Shown here piece by piece: positions 27,031 through 33,902 of a DNA stretch of 38,524 nucleotides (positions within the stretch are counted from its first letter, which is position 1; the number at the start of each line of letters is the position of its first letter). Below the pieces are notes generated by a model. The model saw nothing but the letters and a program-made list of their open reading frames with translations. It was not told where the DNA came from and made no database searches. Source of the stretch: SAR86 cluster bacterium. GTDB lineage: Bacteria; Pseudomonadota; Gammaproteobacteria; Magnimaribacterales; D2472. The stretch is from NCBI GenBank assembly GCA_003331545.1, contig QOPC01000005.1:1-38524 (forward strand). Direction: 5' to 3'. Made by a program: the position numbers and the translations under genes.

Positions 27031-28326
27031 TTATGCCATTAATGCTTCGATTTCTTTTGGATCAGAAGGCACTAAATCAGTAAGATTTTCATTACCATTG
27101 GCTGTAACCAAAATATCATCTTCGATTCTAATTCCTATGCCCTTCCATTTTTCATCAACATCAGCAGATGAGGAAATGTATATGCCTGGTTCGACTGTTG
27201 TAATCATGCCAGGTTTAAACTTCATAAACTCACCATCTTCCATATAGTCCCCAGCATCGTGTACATCTATCCCAAGCCAATGTCCGATTTTATGCATATA
27301 GAAAGCTTTAAAGGCTCCTGCAGCATGCAAATCTTCCATTGAACCATTTAATATTCCAAGGTCAATCAATCCTTGAGTGATGATTTTTTCAGAAACAATT
27401 TGTGCGTCCATCACATTATTTTTGGTTGAAATTGCTTCAATACTTTTCACTTGCGCCTCCAAGACAATCTCATAAATGGCAAGTTGTGCAGAGCTAAATT
27501 TTCCATTAATGGGATAGGTTCTTGTAATGTCAGACGCATATAGTTCAAATTCACAACCTGCATCAACCAAAAGCAAGTCACCATCTTTGAGAGGTTTTGA
27601 ATTTTCAATGTAGTGCAGAACACAAGCATTTTCACCACCAGCAATTATGGGTGTATAAGCAGAAAAACGTCCACCTCTTTTTGCAAATTGGTACTGGTAA
27701 AAAGCTTCCATTTCTTGCTCTGTCATGCCTGGCTGTACAAATTTCATTGCTTCAACATGCGCTTCCGCAGAAATCATGCATGCTTTTTTCATTGTTTCAA
27801 TTTCATCGGTATCTTTTATTAATCTTTGATTGCCTACTTTTGAGGATGCATCAGCAATATCGATTGTTGAACTATGTCTATCTTTCGATTTAGCTGTTTT
27901 AATCCATTCAATCACATTTGCATCCAGCGACTGACTCTTGCCAACAGGATAAAAAACCTGATTTCGACCAGCTAATAGATCTGGCAATCTATCATTAATT
28001 TCTGTGTTGTTGTAGGCAAGATCAAAGTTATGATCTTTCATTGCGCCTTCAGGTCCAGCTCTATATCCATCCCAAATTTCTTTTAATTCATCTTTTTCAG
28101 GAACAAAAGCTATTGACTGCACTGCATTATTTTCATTTATTAAAAGCACCAATGTTGATTCAGGCTCGTTGAAACCTGATAAATACCAAAAATTACTATC
28201 TTGTCTAAAAGCATGAGATGAATCTGCGTTTCTGTACTGAGTGGAGGCTCCTGCAATAACAACTGCTGTATTCTCGGGTAGTATAGACCCAAGTTTGCCT
28301 CTTCTTTCTGTGTATCGACTATTCAT
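27031..28326 (-). CDS. pepP: Xaa-Pro aminopeptidase PepP
   Basis: The 431-residue M24 metallopeptidase removes an N-terminal residue preceding proline. The N-terminal creatinase-like domain (about 1-170) shows FWYLSGFNEPE. The pita-bread domain holds metal ligands in LLVDAGCEFELYASDITRTYP, the HKIGHWLGIDVHD histidine, TTVEPGIYI and GIRIEDDILVT. The length is close to the E. coli enzyme (441). ygfB, which often precedes pepP, is absent, and the divergent neighbour is the zapA group. Confidence 0.95.
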   Translation of the reverse strand: MNSRYTERRGKLGSILPENTAVVIAGASTQYRNADSSHAFRQDSNFWYLSGFNEPESTLVLLINENNAVQSIAFVPEKDELKEIWDGYRAGPEGAMKDHNFDLAYNNTEINDRLPDLLAGRNQVFYPVGKSQSLDANVIEWIKTAKSKDRHSSTIDIADASSKVGNQRLIKDTDEIETMKKACMISAEAHVEAMKFVQPGMTEQEMEAFYQYQFAKRGGRFSAYTPIIAGGENACVLHYIENSKPLKDGDLLLVDAGCEFELYASDITRTYPINGKFSSAQLAIYEIVLEAQVKSIEAISTKNNVMDAQIVSEKIITQGLIDLGILNGSMEDLHAAGAFKAFYMHKIGHWLGIDVHDAGDYMEDGEFMKFKPGMITTVEPGIYISSSADVDEKWKGIGIRIEDDILVTANGNENLTDLVPSDPKEIEALMA

Positions 28327-28368
28327 GTGCTCATTCTACTCTTTTCTTTTTCAAACTTCCCTATTTAC

Positions 28369-28391
28369 ATACTAAGACTTAAACTTAGTAT
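28369..28391. repeat. Perfect 8-bp inverted repeat in the pepP/zapA divergent region
   Basis: Arms ATACTAAG and CTTAGTAT are separated by 7 nt. The repeat starts inside a TTTACA -35-like element and ends 6 nt before the coiled-coil gene ATG, so it could be an operator or a leader hairpin. Confidence 0.4.
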
Positions 28392-28397
28392 ATTCAT

Positions 28398-28610
28398 ATG
28401 AGTGAGAGTTCAAAAAAACCTATCGAAAGCTTGATTAAAAACACTGAAAAGTTATTAAAGAGGTTTGTTGAGCAAAAAGGTATTATTGATGCTTACATAA
28501 AAAAAGAACGGGAATGGAAGAAACATAAGCTTGATCAAGCAAATATAATAAAAAAGCTTGAAAAAGCAAATGTGAAATTAAATAAAAAAATTAAATCGTA
28601 TGACCAATAA
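28398..28610 (+). CDS. TIGR02449-type small coiled-coil protein next to zapA
   Basis: The 70-residue, lysine-rich protein is predicted to be almost entirely helical, with heptad-like spacing of hydrophobics (IESLIKNTEKLLKRFV and IIKKLEKANVKLNKKI), like ZapB-type coiled coils. A small family of this kind (TIGR02449) precedes zapA in many gammaproteobacteria. It overlaps zapA by 11 nt, which supports translational coupling and a division-related role by association; no direct function is known to me. Confidence 0.75.
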   Translation: MSESSKKPIESLIKNTEKLLKRFVEQKGIIDAYIKKEREWKKHKLDQANIIKKLEKANVKLNKKIKSYDQ

Positions 28611-28869
28611 AGAAGTTTTATCATTAAATATTATGGGCAAAAGTATTTCTATTGCATGCCCTCCTGAAGATAAGCCAGGATTAGAAGCTGCTGCAGAACT
28701 CTTAAATAATGATATTGAATCAATACCTGATAAATCTAATGCTCTCATTCTTGCAAGCCTTAATTTAGCATTCAAACAAATGACACAACCCTCAGCAACC
28801 GCTATTAATCCAAAGACTGAAGCTGCAATTGAAAAACTGTCAATTCAGATAGAAAAAGCTTTAAGTTAA
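28600..28869 (+). CDS. zapA: Cell division protein ZapA
   Basis: ZapA bundles FtsZ filaments at midcell. The 89-residue protein begins with the conserved globular head (VLSLNIMGKSISIACPPEDK, LEAAAELLNNDI), then a coiled-coil helix with ALILASLNLAFKQM. The size and the downstream 6S RNA and ygfA match the classical zapA-ssrS-ygfA order. The ATG lies inside the upstream small gene. Confidence 0.92.
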   Translation: MTNKEVLSLNIMGKSISIACPPEDKPGLEAAAELLNNDIESIPDKSNALILASLNLAFKQMTQPSATAINPKTEAAIEKLSIQIEKALS

Positions 28870-28872
28870 GAC

Positions 28873-28901
28873 TTCTGAGTCTCATCCAAATGATCTATAA
28901 T
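28873..28901 (+). promoter_or_regulatory. Probable promoter of the 6S RNA gene
   Basis: A perfect TATAAT at 28896-28901 lies 17 nt after a weak TTCTGA. The predicted start falls near 28908, just ahead of the terminal stem of 6S RNA. Confidence 0.55.
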
Positions 28902-28907
28902 CACTTT

Positions 28908-29078
28908 TGACTGGTTCATTCGCCAACTTATCGAGATTCTTTGAACCGATAATATATTTAAAGGTGATTTTCCACTGCTGCTGTTGTGCATTACCATTGA
29001 GGGAAGCCTGATGCAGTAAGAGCTTCGCCACCTGACCTTTCGGTTCAGGTAACGATGGGTAGCGGTGAATTGGTTTTT
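28908..29078 (+). ncRNA. ssrS: 6S RNA
   Basis: 6S RNA mimics an open promoter and sequesters sigma-70 RNA polymerase in stationary phase. The roughly 171-nt segment has a terminal helix (ATTCGCC with GGTGAAT, then ATCG with CGAT). It also has the conserved GAACCGATAATAT on the 5' side (E. coli GAGCCGATAT), a helix pairing GGTG/CACC and ACTGC/GCAGT across the upper arm, GGGAAGCCT, and a 3' hairpin ACCTGACC-TTTC-GGTTCAGGT. A T-run follows the terminal helix. Position between zapA and ygfA is the classical one. Ends are approximate. Confidence 0.9.
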
Positions 29079-29091
29079 AGTTAACGCTGAT

Positions 29092-29658
29092 GTGAAAACA
29101 AAATACAGACAATCTATTCTTGAAGCAAGAAACGCTTTAAGTTCATCAGAGGTAGTCAACCTATCCTCACAAATAATAAAAATTGCCGATGAAAAATTGG
29201 CTCTAACAGATGTCAAAACATTAGGTAGTTATTTTGCTGCAAACAATGAAGTAGATATGAAGAACTTAAATAATAATAGGAGGGAATTAAATCGTATTAC
29301 CACCTATCCAGTAATTGGGCCTAATCAATCAATGAAATTTATTGAGCCTAAGAATTCAGAAAGGCTCAACAAAAATAAATTCAATATATTTGAACCGTCA
29401 GATGGAAATGAAATTGCTCCAATGATGCACAAAGTAATAATTGTTCCAACAGTTGGAATAGATTCTAATGGTTATAGATTGGGGCATGGTGGGGGCTATT
29501 ATGACAGGCTGTTAATGCCTATTTTGCAAAATAAAAACAGGCCTCTGATTATCGGTTTGATTTACGATTTTCAATTTATCAATGAAGCCATAAACGAAGC
29601 ACATGATATAAAGTTGGATATTGTATTTTCTGAGAAAAAAATTGAGGAATTTTCTTAA
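29092..29658 (+). CDS. ygfA: 5-formyltetrahydrofolate cyclo-ligase
   Basis: The enzyme converts 5-formyl-THF to 5,10-methenyl-THF with ATP. The product has 188 residues with the C-terminal signature IVPTVGIDSNGYRLGHGGGYYDRLL. The GTG at 29092 is preferred: an earlier in-frame GTG at 29065 lies within the 6S RNA terminal helix, while the family starts close to KYRQSILEARNAL. It is probably transcribed as the downstream part of the 6S unit, as in E. coli. It converges on the epoxide hydrolase gene with 15 AT-only nt between. Confidence 0.93.
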   Translation: MKTKYRQSILEARNALSSSEVVNLSSQIIKIADEKLALTDVKTLGSYFAANNEVDMKNLNNNRRELNRITTYPVIGPNQSMKFIEPKNSERLNKNKFNIFEPSDGNEIAPMMHKVIIVPTVGIDSNGYRLGHGGGYYDRLLMPILQNKNRPLIIGLIYDFQFINEAINEAHDIKLDIVFSEKKIEEFS

Positions 29659-29673
29659 TTAAAAATTTCTTTT

Positions 29674-30795
29674 TTAAAATTTTAATTTAGCTGCAAAGCT
29701 AAAAATATCATCAGCAAGAATCTCAGGGCTTTCTAATGCTGCAAAATGTCCGCCTGGATATTGATTCCATTGAACAACATTATAAATTTTTTCTGCCCAG
29801 ACTCTTGGCGGTCTAGCAATTTCATTTTCAAAAATTGCTCCAGCCATTGGCTGAGATACTGGGTTAAATGTGAATCCTAGAGGACCATTCTCATAATAAA
29901 ATCTTGCAGAAGATGTGATGGATTCTGTATGCCAATATAGAGATACGATTGCTAGAATTTCATCTAACGAGACAACAAGTTTATCTGTGTCTTCTGAAGT
30001 CCAGCCATGAAATTTTTCAATGATCCAGGCAGCTAAGCCAACGGGTGAGTCATTTAAACCATAGCCAACCGTTTGGGGTTTTGTGCTTTGAATTGCAAAA
30101 TAACCATATCCGGTAGCTTGATATTTTTCGATATTTTTCATCCCTTCAATCTCTTCTGGAGCAACTCCATTCATTGGATCCTCACCATCCGGTGGAAATG
30201 CTATAACTAGATTCAAGTGGATGCCTATACAGTTTTCAGGAAAAAGTTCCGCAATCCACTTTGTTATCATTGAACCCCAATCACCGCCCTGGGCAATATA
30301 TCGACCATATCCTAAGGCAAGCATTAACTCATTTTCCAGCTTTGCTACCTCTTCAGCATTCATTCCTAGCGCAGTGGGCTTATCAGAAAAACCATACCCC
30401 GGAATAGATGGGCAAACGACGTCAAATTCAATACCATCCTTGCCTTGTGTTAATGCCGGGATAATTTTAAGAAACTCTTGTACACTGCCCGGCCACCCGT
30501 GAGTAAGTAATAGTGGAATTGCATTTTTTGAATTTGATTTTCTATGCAAATAATGAAGTTCTAAACCAGAATTAGTTTTATATTTAAAACTACCAGCTTC
30601 ATTTAATTTGAGCTCATGCTTTCTCCAATCAAAACTATTCCTCCACGTGTTAACCGCTTCTTGAATATAAGGTTTGCTTGCACCCAAAGTCCATCGGTCA
30701 TCATTAATCTCGTCGGGCCACCTGGTTAAGTCAATCTTTTGATTTAGTAGCTCAATTTTTTCTTCAGGGATAAAAATTTCAAATTCTTTGATCAT
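29674..30795 (-). CDS. Epoxide hydrolase (EHN plus alpha/beta hydrolase)
   Basis: The 373-residue protein has the N-terminal EHN domain (about residues 1-110) and an alpha/beta hydrolase fold with oxyanion motif HGWPGS (99-104), nucleophile D172 in GGDWGS and catalytic H350 in YPGGHFAALE. This is the microsomal-type epoxide hydrolase arrangement. These enzymes open epoxides to diols; in marine bacteria the substrates are unknown. Its ATG shares a base with the ilvA stop (TAATG), so it is translated after ilvA on one message. Confidence 0.9.
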   Translation of the reverse strand: MIKEFEIFIPEEKIELLNQKIDLTRWPDEINDDRWTLGASKPYIQEAVNTWRNSFDWRKHELKLNEAGSFKYKTNSGLELHYLHRKSNSKNAIPLLLTHGWPGSVQEFLKIIPALTQGKDGIEFDVVCPSIPGYGFSDKPTALGMNAEEVAKLENELMLALGYGRYIAQGGDWGSMITKWIAELFPENCIGIHLNLVIAFPPDGEDPMNGVAPEEIEGMKNIEKYQATGYGYFAIQSTKPQTVGYGLNDSPVGLAAWIIEKFHGWTSEDTDKLVVSLDEILAIVSLYWHTESITSSARFYYENGPLGFTFNPVSQPMAGAIFENEIARPPRVWAEKIYNVVQWNQYPGGHFAALESPEILADDIFSFAAKLKF

Positions 30796-32342
30796 TATCT
30801 GAGGAACTCTTTGTATGCATTATTATCTGTTTCTTCTACAAAACTATAATCAAGAGATTTGAGATGTTGTTCCAAAGACTGATTTGATTGATTTTTATCC
30901 TCAATGCCAATCAGAACATTTGCAAATGCTGCTCCCAAATTTCGATAGTGAAATAAAGAAATATTCCACTTAGAACCAAAATCCTCTAAGAAGTTAACCA
31001 AGGCTCCTGGCCTGACTGGAAATTGACATCTGTATAATCGCTCAGAATCCTTTTCTGAAATAACACTCTTATGTCCGCCAACCATGTGACGTAGATGGTC
31101 GTTAGAAATTTGATTTTTTGTTAAATCAGAGAATTTAAATTTACTCTTAGAAAGTTTACTTTTAATTTTTCTAAATGCAGCTTCGTTCTCCGTTTTAATA
31201 CCTACAAGAACATGTGCATCTAATTTATTTGCAAATCTATAATTAAACTCAGTAATCTGTGATCGGCCAAAGACTTTACAAAGTTTTAGGAAACTTCCAG
31301 GTTTTTCAGGAATTTTTATGCTCAAAAGTTTTTCTCTATTTTCTCCAACTTCAGATCTTTCTACAATGTAGCTCAGCCTTTCAAAATTTACATTTGCTCC
31401 ACTGCTAATTGCAAGTAATCGTTTATTAGAAATTTTTGATGCGTATTTTTTCAGTCCAGCCAAAGCGAGAGCGCCGGCTGGCTCAGATAATACTCTTGTA
31501 TCCTCAAAAATATCTTTTACTGCAGCACATAACTCATCGATGCTTACAGTGATTACACCATCAACACATTCCCTAATAACATCAAAGTTATTTTTGCCAA
31601 TCCGCTCAACTGCAACACCATCTGCAAAAAGACCAACTTCCCTTAAGCGCACTCTTTTATCTGCTTTAACTGCTTCAGCTAGGCAGGCTGAATCTTCAAC
31701 TTCCACTCCATAAACTTTTGTCTTAGATTGGGTCTGTGCAGCCCAGGCACTAACTCCCGCTAAAAGACCCCCGCCTCCAACTGGGACAAAAATCACGTCT
31801 AATTTATTATCTTCTTCAAAGATCTCTTTTCCTACTGTGCCCTGCCCTGCAATAGTCATGGGGTCGTCAAAAGCTTCTATGAATTCAAGTTTTTTTTCTT
31901 TTGCCATCTGTATAGCTTTTTTAGACGCCTGATCAAAGTTATCTCCATGAAGCAATACTTTGGAGCCAAACCTTCTTACAGATTTCACTTTAATTTCAGG
32001 AGTAGTAACGGGCATAACTATCAAACAAGGAATCTTTAATTTTTTGCAGGCATTAGCAACACCCTGAGCATGATTTCCTGCAGAAGCAGTTAAAACTCCT
32101 CTTTTTTGTTGTTGAGGAGTTAAATTTGCAATTTTATTATAAGCTCCCCTAATTTTGAATGAAAATATTGGCTGCATATCCTCGCGTTTTAGATAAACGT
32201 CATTTTTTAACTTACTAGAGAGATTTCCAGCAAAGCTTATTGGGGTTTTTTCAGCAACATCATATACTTTCGTCTTAGCAATTAAATCCAAGTACTTTTT
32301 GGAGAATTTGAATGAGCCTGATTTTTTTATTTTAAGTCGCAT
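30795..32342 (-). CDS. ilvA: Biosynthetic threonine dehydratase (threonine deaminase)
   Basis: IlvA deaminates threonine to 2-oxobutanoate, the first step to isoleucine. The 515-residue protein has the PLP lysine K63 in FSFKIRGAYNK, the VPVGGGGLLAG phosphate-binding loop and SSGANVNFERL, then two ACT-like regulatory domains (about 325-415 and 420-510). These mark it as the long, isoleucine-inhibited type. It is divergent from rpiA across 24 nt, as in many gammaproteobacteria (ilvA/rpiA). An unrelated epoxide hydrolase is fused to its transcript. Confidence 0.96.
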   Translation of the reverse strand: MRLKIKKSGSFKFSKKYLDLIAKTKVYDVAEKTPISFAGNLSSKLKNDVYLKREDMQPIFSFKIRGAYNKIANLTPQQQKRGVLTASAGNHAQGVANACKKLKIPCLIVMPVTTPEIKVKSVRRFGSKVLLHGDNFDQASKKAIQMAKEKKLEFIEAFDDPMTIAGQGTVGKEIFEEDNKLDVIFVPVGGGGLLAGVSAWAAQTQSKTKVYGVEVEDSACLAEAVKADKRVRLREVGLFADGVAVERIGKNNFDVIRECVDGVITVSIDELCAAVKDIFEDTRVLSEPAGALALAGLKKYASKISNKRLLAISSGANVNFERLSYIVERSEVGENREKLLSIKIPEKPGSFLKLCKVFGRSQITEFNYRFANKLDAHVLVGIKTENEAAFRKIKSKLSKSKFKFSDLTKNQISNDHLRHMVGGHKSVISEKDSERLYRCQFPVRPGALVNFLEDFGSKWNISLFHYRNLGAAFANVLIGIEDKNQSNQSLEQHLKSLDYSFVEETDNNAYKEFLR

Positions 32343-32366
32343 AATAATTTAAGTATTATACCCATA

Positions 32367-33008
32367 ATGAGCAACGCAAAATTAAATGCTTCACTAGAAG
32401 CTATCGAATACATAAAACCTAAAATCAATATGGATTCGATCATTGGAGTTGGTACAGGATCTACTGTTAACTTCTTTATTGAAGAGCTTGCAAAAATTAA
32501 ACAACTTTTTAAAGGAGCAGTCTCTAGCTCAGAAGCATCTTCGCAGCTATTAGAAGCGCACGATATTGAAGTATTTGAGTTAAATGATGTAAATGAGATT
32601 TTGGTTTACATTGATGGAGCTGATGAAGTCGATCCATCAAATAATCTAATTAAAGGAGGAGGTGGCGCTCACACCAGAGAAAAAATCGTAGCTTCTGCGT
32701 CTAACGAATTTGTATGCATAGTGGATGAATCGAAGTTGGTAAAGGCCTTGGGTAATTTCCCCTTACCAATAGAGGTAATGATAAAGAGTAGAAGTTACGT
32801 TGCTAGAGAAGTTGTTAAACTTGGTGGGACACCAATTTTGAGGGCTGATTTTATAACTGACCAAGGCAATCAAATTCTAGATATTGCTGATATAAAAATT
32901 GATAAGCCTGAGATTTTAGAACAAAGACTTAATTTAATACCGGGTGTATTAGACAACGGAATATTTGCAAATTGCAGACCAAGTAAATTAATTATTGGAA
33001 GGAATTAA
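32367..33008 (+). CDS. rpiA: Ribose-5-phosphate isomerase A
   Basis: RpiA interconverts ribose-5-phosphate and ribulose-5-phosphate in the pentose phosphate pathway. The 213-residue enzyme shows VGTGSTVNFFIEEL, IDGADEVDP and IKGGGGAHTREKIVAS, with the catalytic acid and base in the latter two, plus EVMIKSRSYV and RPSKLIIG. Its 3' end overlaps the convergent peroxidase gene by 4 nt. Confidence 0.96.
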   Translation: MSNAKLNASLEAIEYIKPKINMDSIIGVGTGSTVNFFIEELAKIKQLFKGAVSSSEASSQLLEAHDIEVFELNDVNEILVYIDGADEVDPSNNLIKGGGGAHTREKIVASASNEFVCIVDESKLVKALGNFPLPIEVMIKSRSYVAREVVKLGGTPILRADFITDQGNQILDIADIKIDKPEILEQRLNLIPGVLDNGIFANCRPSKLIIGRN

Positions 33009-33529
33009 AGTACAGCTTGAATTGCTGAGACCAATCTTTCTGATTCTGGCGTAACACTAGACTTGTAATGCTCGATCACCTCACCATCTCTGCCAATCAA
33101 ATATTTAGCAAAATTCCATTTAGGCTCTTTGCCAGATGCAGCTATTAGCTTCTTATAAAAAGGATGGGCCTTTTTTCCTTTAACTTTTGCAGTTGCAAAC
33201 ATTGGAAACTCTACACCATATTCAGTGCTGCAAAATTCTGCTACTTTAGATTCAGCAGAATATTCTTGGAAGAAATCTCTTGATGGAATACCTATGACCA
33301 TCAACCCATCATCTTTAAATTTAGTATAAAGTCTTTGTAAGCCAGCATATTGAGGAGTGTACCCGCACCTACTTGCAACATTTACAACCAAAATAACATT
33401 TCCTGAATATTCACATAGATTTTGCTCATCATCCGAATCCAAGAGACGCAGATTGCTATCTAGAATATCAGAGCAAGCAAAGATTGATGTTGTAAAAACT
33501 GATAAAGCAAGTAGAAGGAATGTTTTCAT
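33005..33529 (-). CDS. Exported glutathione-peroxidase-family protein
   Basis: The 174-residue thiol peroxidase family member carries an N-terminal signal peptide (about 1-18). The cut may precede C19, although the lipobox is not canonical. Peroxidatic C55 lies in ASRCGYT (cysteine, not selenocysteine), and W138-N139 in KWNFAKYLI complete part of the active site. The usual NQF glutamine segment is RDF here (84-86). It probably removes hydroperoxides in the periplasm. The start ATG follows AGGA closely and lies 10 nt after a 29-codon ORF on the same strand. Confidence 0.88.
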   Translation of the reverse strand: MKTFLLLALSVFTTSIFACSDILDSNLRLLDSDDEQNLCEYSGNVILVVNVASRCGYTPQYAGLQRLYTKFKDDGLMVIGIPSRDFFQEYSAESKVAEFCSTEYGVEFPMFATAKVKGKKAHPFYKKLIAASGKEPKWNFAKYLIGRDGEVIEHYKSSVTPESERLVSAIQAVL

Positions 33530-33539
33530 TCCTGTGATA

Positions 33540-33629
33540 TTACACTACTGGTGAAATGGCGTAAACAGAAGATATGAATATTGAAACTAATACTGCTAAC
33601 TCGAATTTATCCACTATTTTTCTTTTCAT
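33540..33629 (-). CDS. Possible 29-residue hydrophobic peptide upstream of the peroxidase
   Basis: An ATG frame of 29 codons encodes a basic, charged start (MKRKIVDK) followed by a hydrophobic helix (LAVLVSIFISSVYA) and a short ISPVV end. A good AAGGAAAAGG site precedes it, and it ends 10 nt before the peroxidase ATG. The layout suggests a genuine co-transcribed small membrane peptide or leader. I recognise no family. A type I toxin-like peptide is conceivable, but no antisense RNA is seen. Confidence 0.45.
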   Translation of the reverse strand: MKRKIVDKFELAVLVSIFISSVYAISPVV

Positions 33630-33647
33630 AATTAAAACCTTTTCCTT

Positions 33648-33677
33648 AAAAAAACGTGGAGGACTTGCGCCCTCCAC
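33648..33677 (-). terminator. Intrinsic (rho-independent) terminator
   Basis: A 7-bp GTGGAGG/CCTCCAC stem with an 8-nt loop is followed, after one G, by seven T on the minus strand. It is the only convincing intrinsic terminator I found in the window. It lies between a strong promoter and the downstream peptide and peroxidase genes. Confidence 0.75.
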
Positions 33678-33723
33678 CATTCCAGAGATTACCAACAATT
33701 CATAGGGGGGAGAGATGTTGGTC
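33648..33723 (-). ncRNA. Candidate small RNA or attenuated leader with a C-rich hairpin loop
   Basis: From the predicted start near 33723 the RNA immediately forms a 7-bp hairpin (ACCAACA with TGTTGGT) whose 18-nt loop contains UCUCUCCCCCC. A 13-nt linker and the intrinsic terminator follow. Exposed C-rich loops that pair with G-rich ribosome-binding sites are typical of many trans-acting small RNAs. It could equally be a regulated leader of the peptide/peroxidase transcript. No known RNA family is recognised. Confidence 0.5.
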
Positions 33724-33728
33724 CAACT

Positions 33729-33756
33729 ATTATAATGACTTATATTTAAATATCAA
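33729..33756 (-). promoter_or_regulatory. Strong sigma-70 promoter reading toward the peroxidase gene
   Basis: TTGATA (5 of 6 matches) and a perfect TATAAT on the minus strand are 16 nt apart. This is the best-matching promoter seen in the window and drives the candidate RNA starting about 6 nt downstream. Confidence 0.6.
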
Positions 33757-33820
33757 TATAAATGATAAATATATTTTAATTATTTTTATATATAATTTAA
33801 ATTAATATTTGTAAGGATTT

Positions 33821-33880
33821 ATGATTAAAAATAACAAAATAAGGTCTGTTCGGCTAAAAGAATATATAATTTCCAATTGA
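33821..33880 (+). CDS. Possible 19-residue leader peptide before the fatty-acid oxidation gene
   Basis: AAGGATTTATG gives a good ribosome-binding site for a 19-codon frame with a basic product, stopping 22 nt before the downstream ATG. The surrounding 130 nt are extremely AT-rich and hold a TATAAT at 33791. Chance is quite possible in such DNA. Confidence 0.2.
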   Translation: MIKNNKIRSVRLKEYIISN

Positions 33881-33902
33881 AAAATTTAACTCTGAAAAAA
33901 AT

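Noticed and set aside
28866-29216. Minus-strand frame opposite 6S RNA and ygfA
   Set aside because: It is antisense to a well-supported structured RNA and an enzyme gene; the open frame is incidental.
29655-29690. AT-only inverted repeats between ygfA and the epoxide hydrolase
   Set aside because: The arms contain no G-C pairs and would give an unstable stem, so I do not call a terminator.
33005-33529. Selenoprotein possibility for the peroxidase
   Set aside because: The peroxidatic residue is an ordinary cysteine codon and no in-frame TGA occurs.
33705-33736. Plus-strand GGGGGGAGAGATG resembling a strong ribosome-binding site and start
   Set aside because: The frame ends after six codons; the G-run is the complement of the C-rich loop of the minus-strand RNA.
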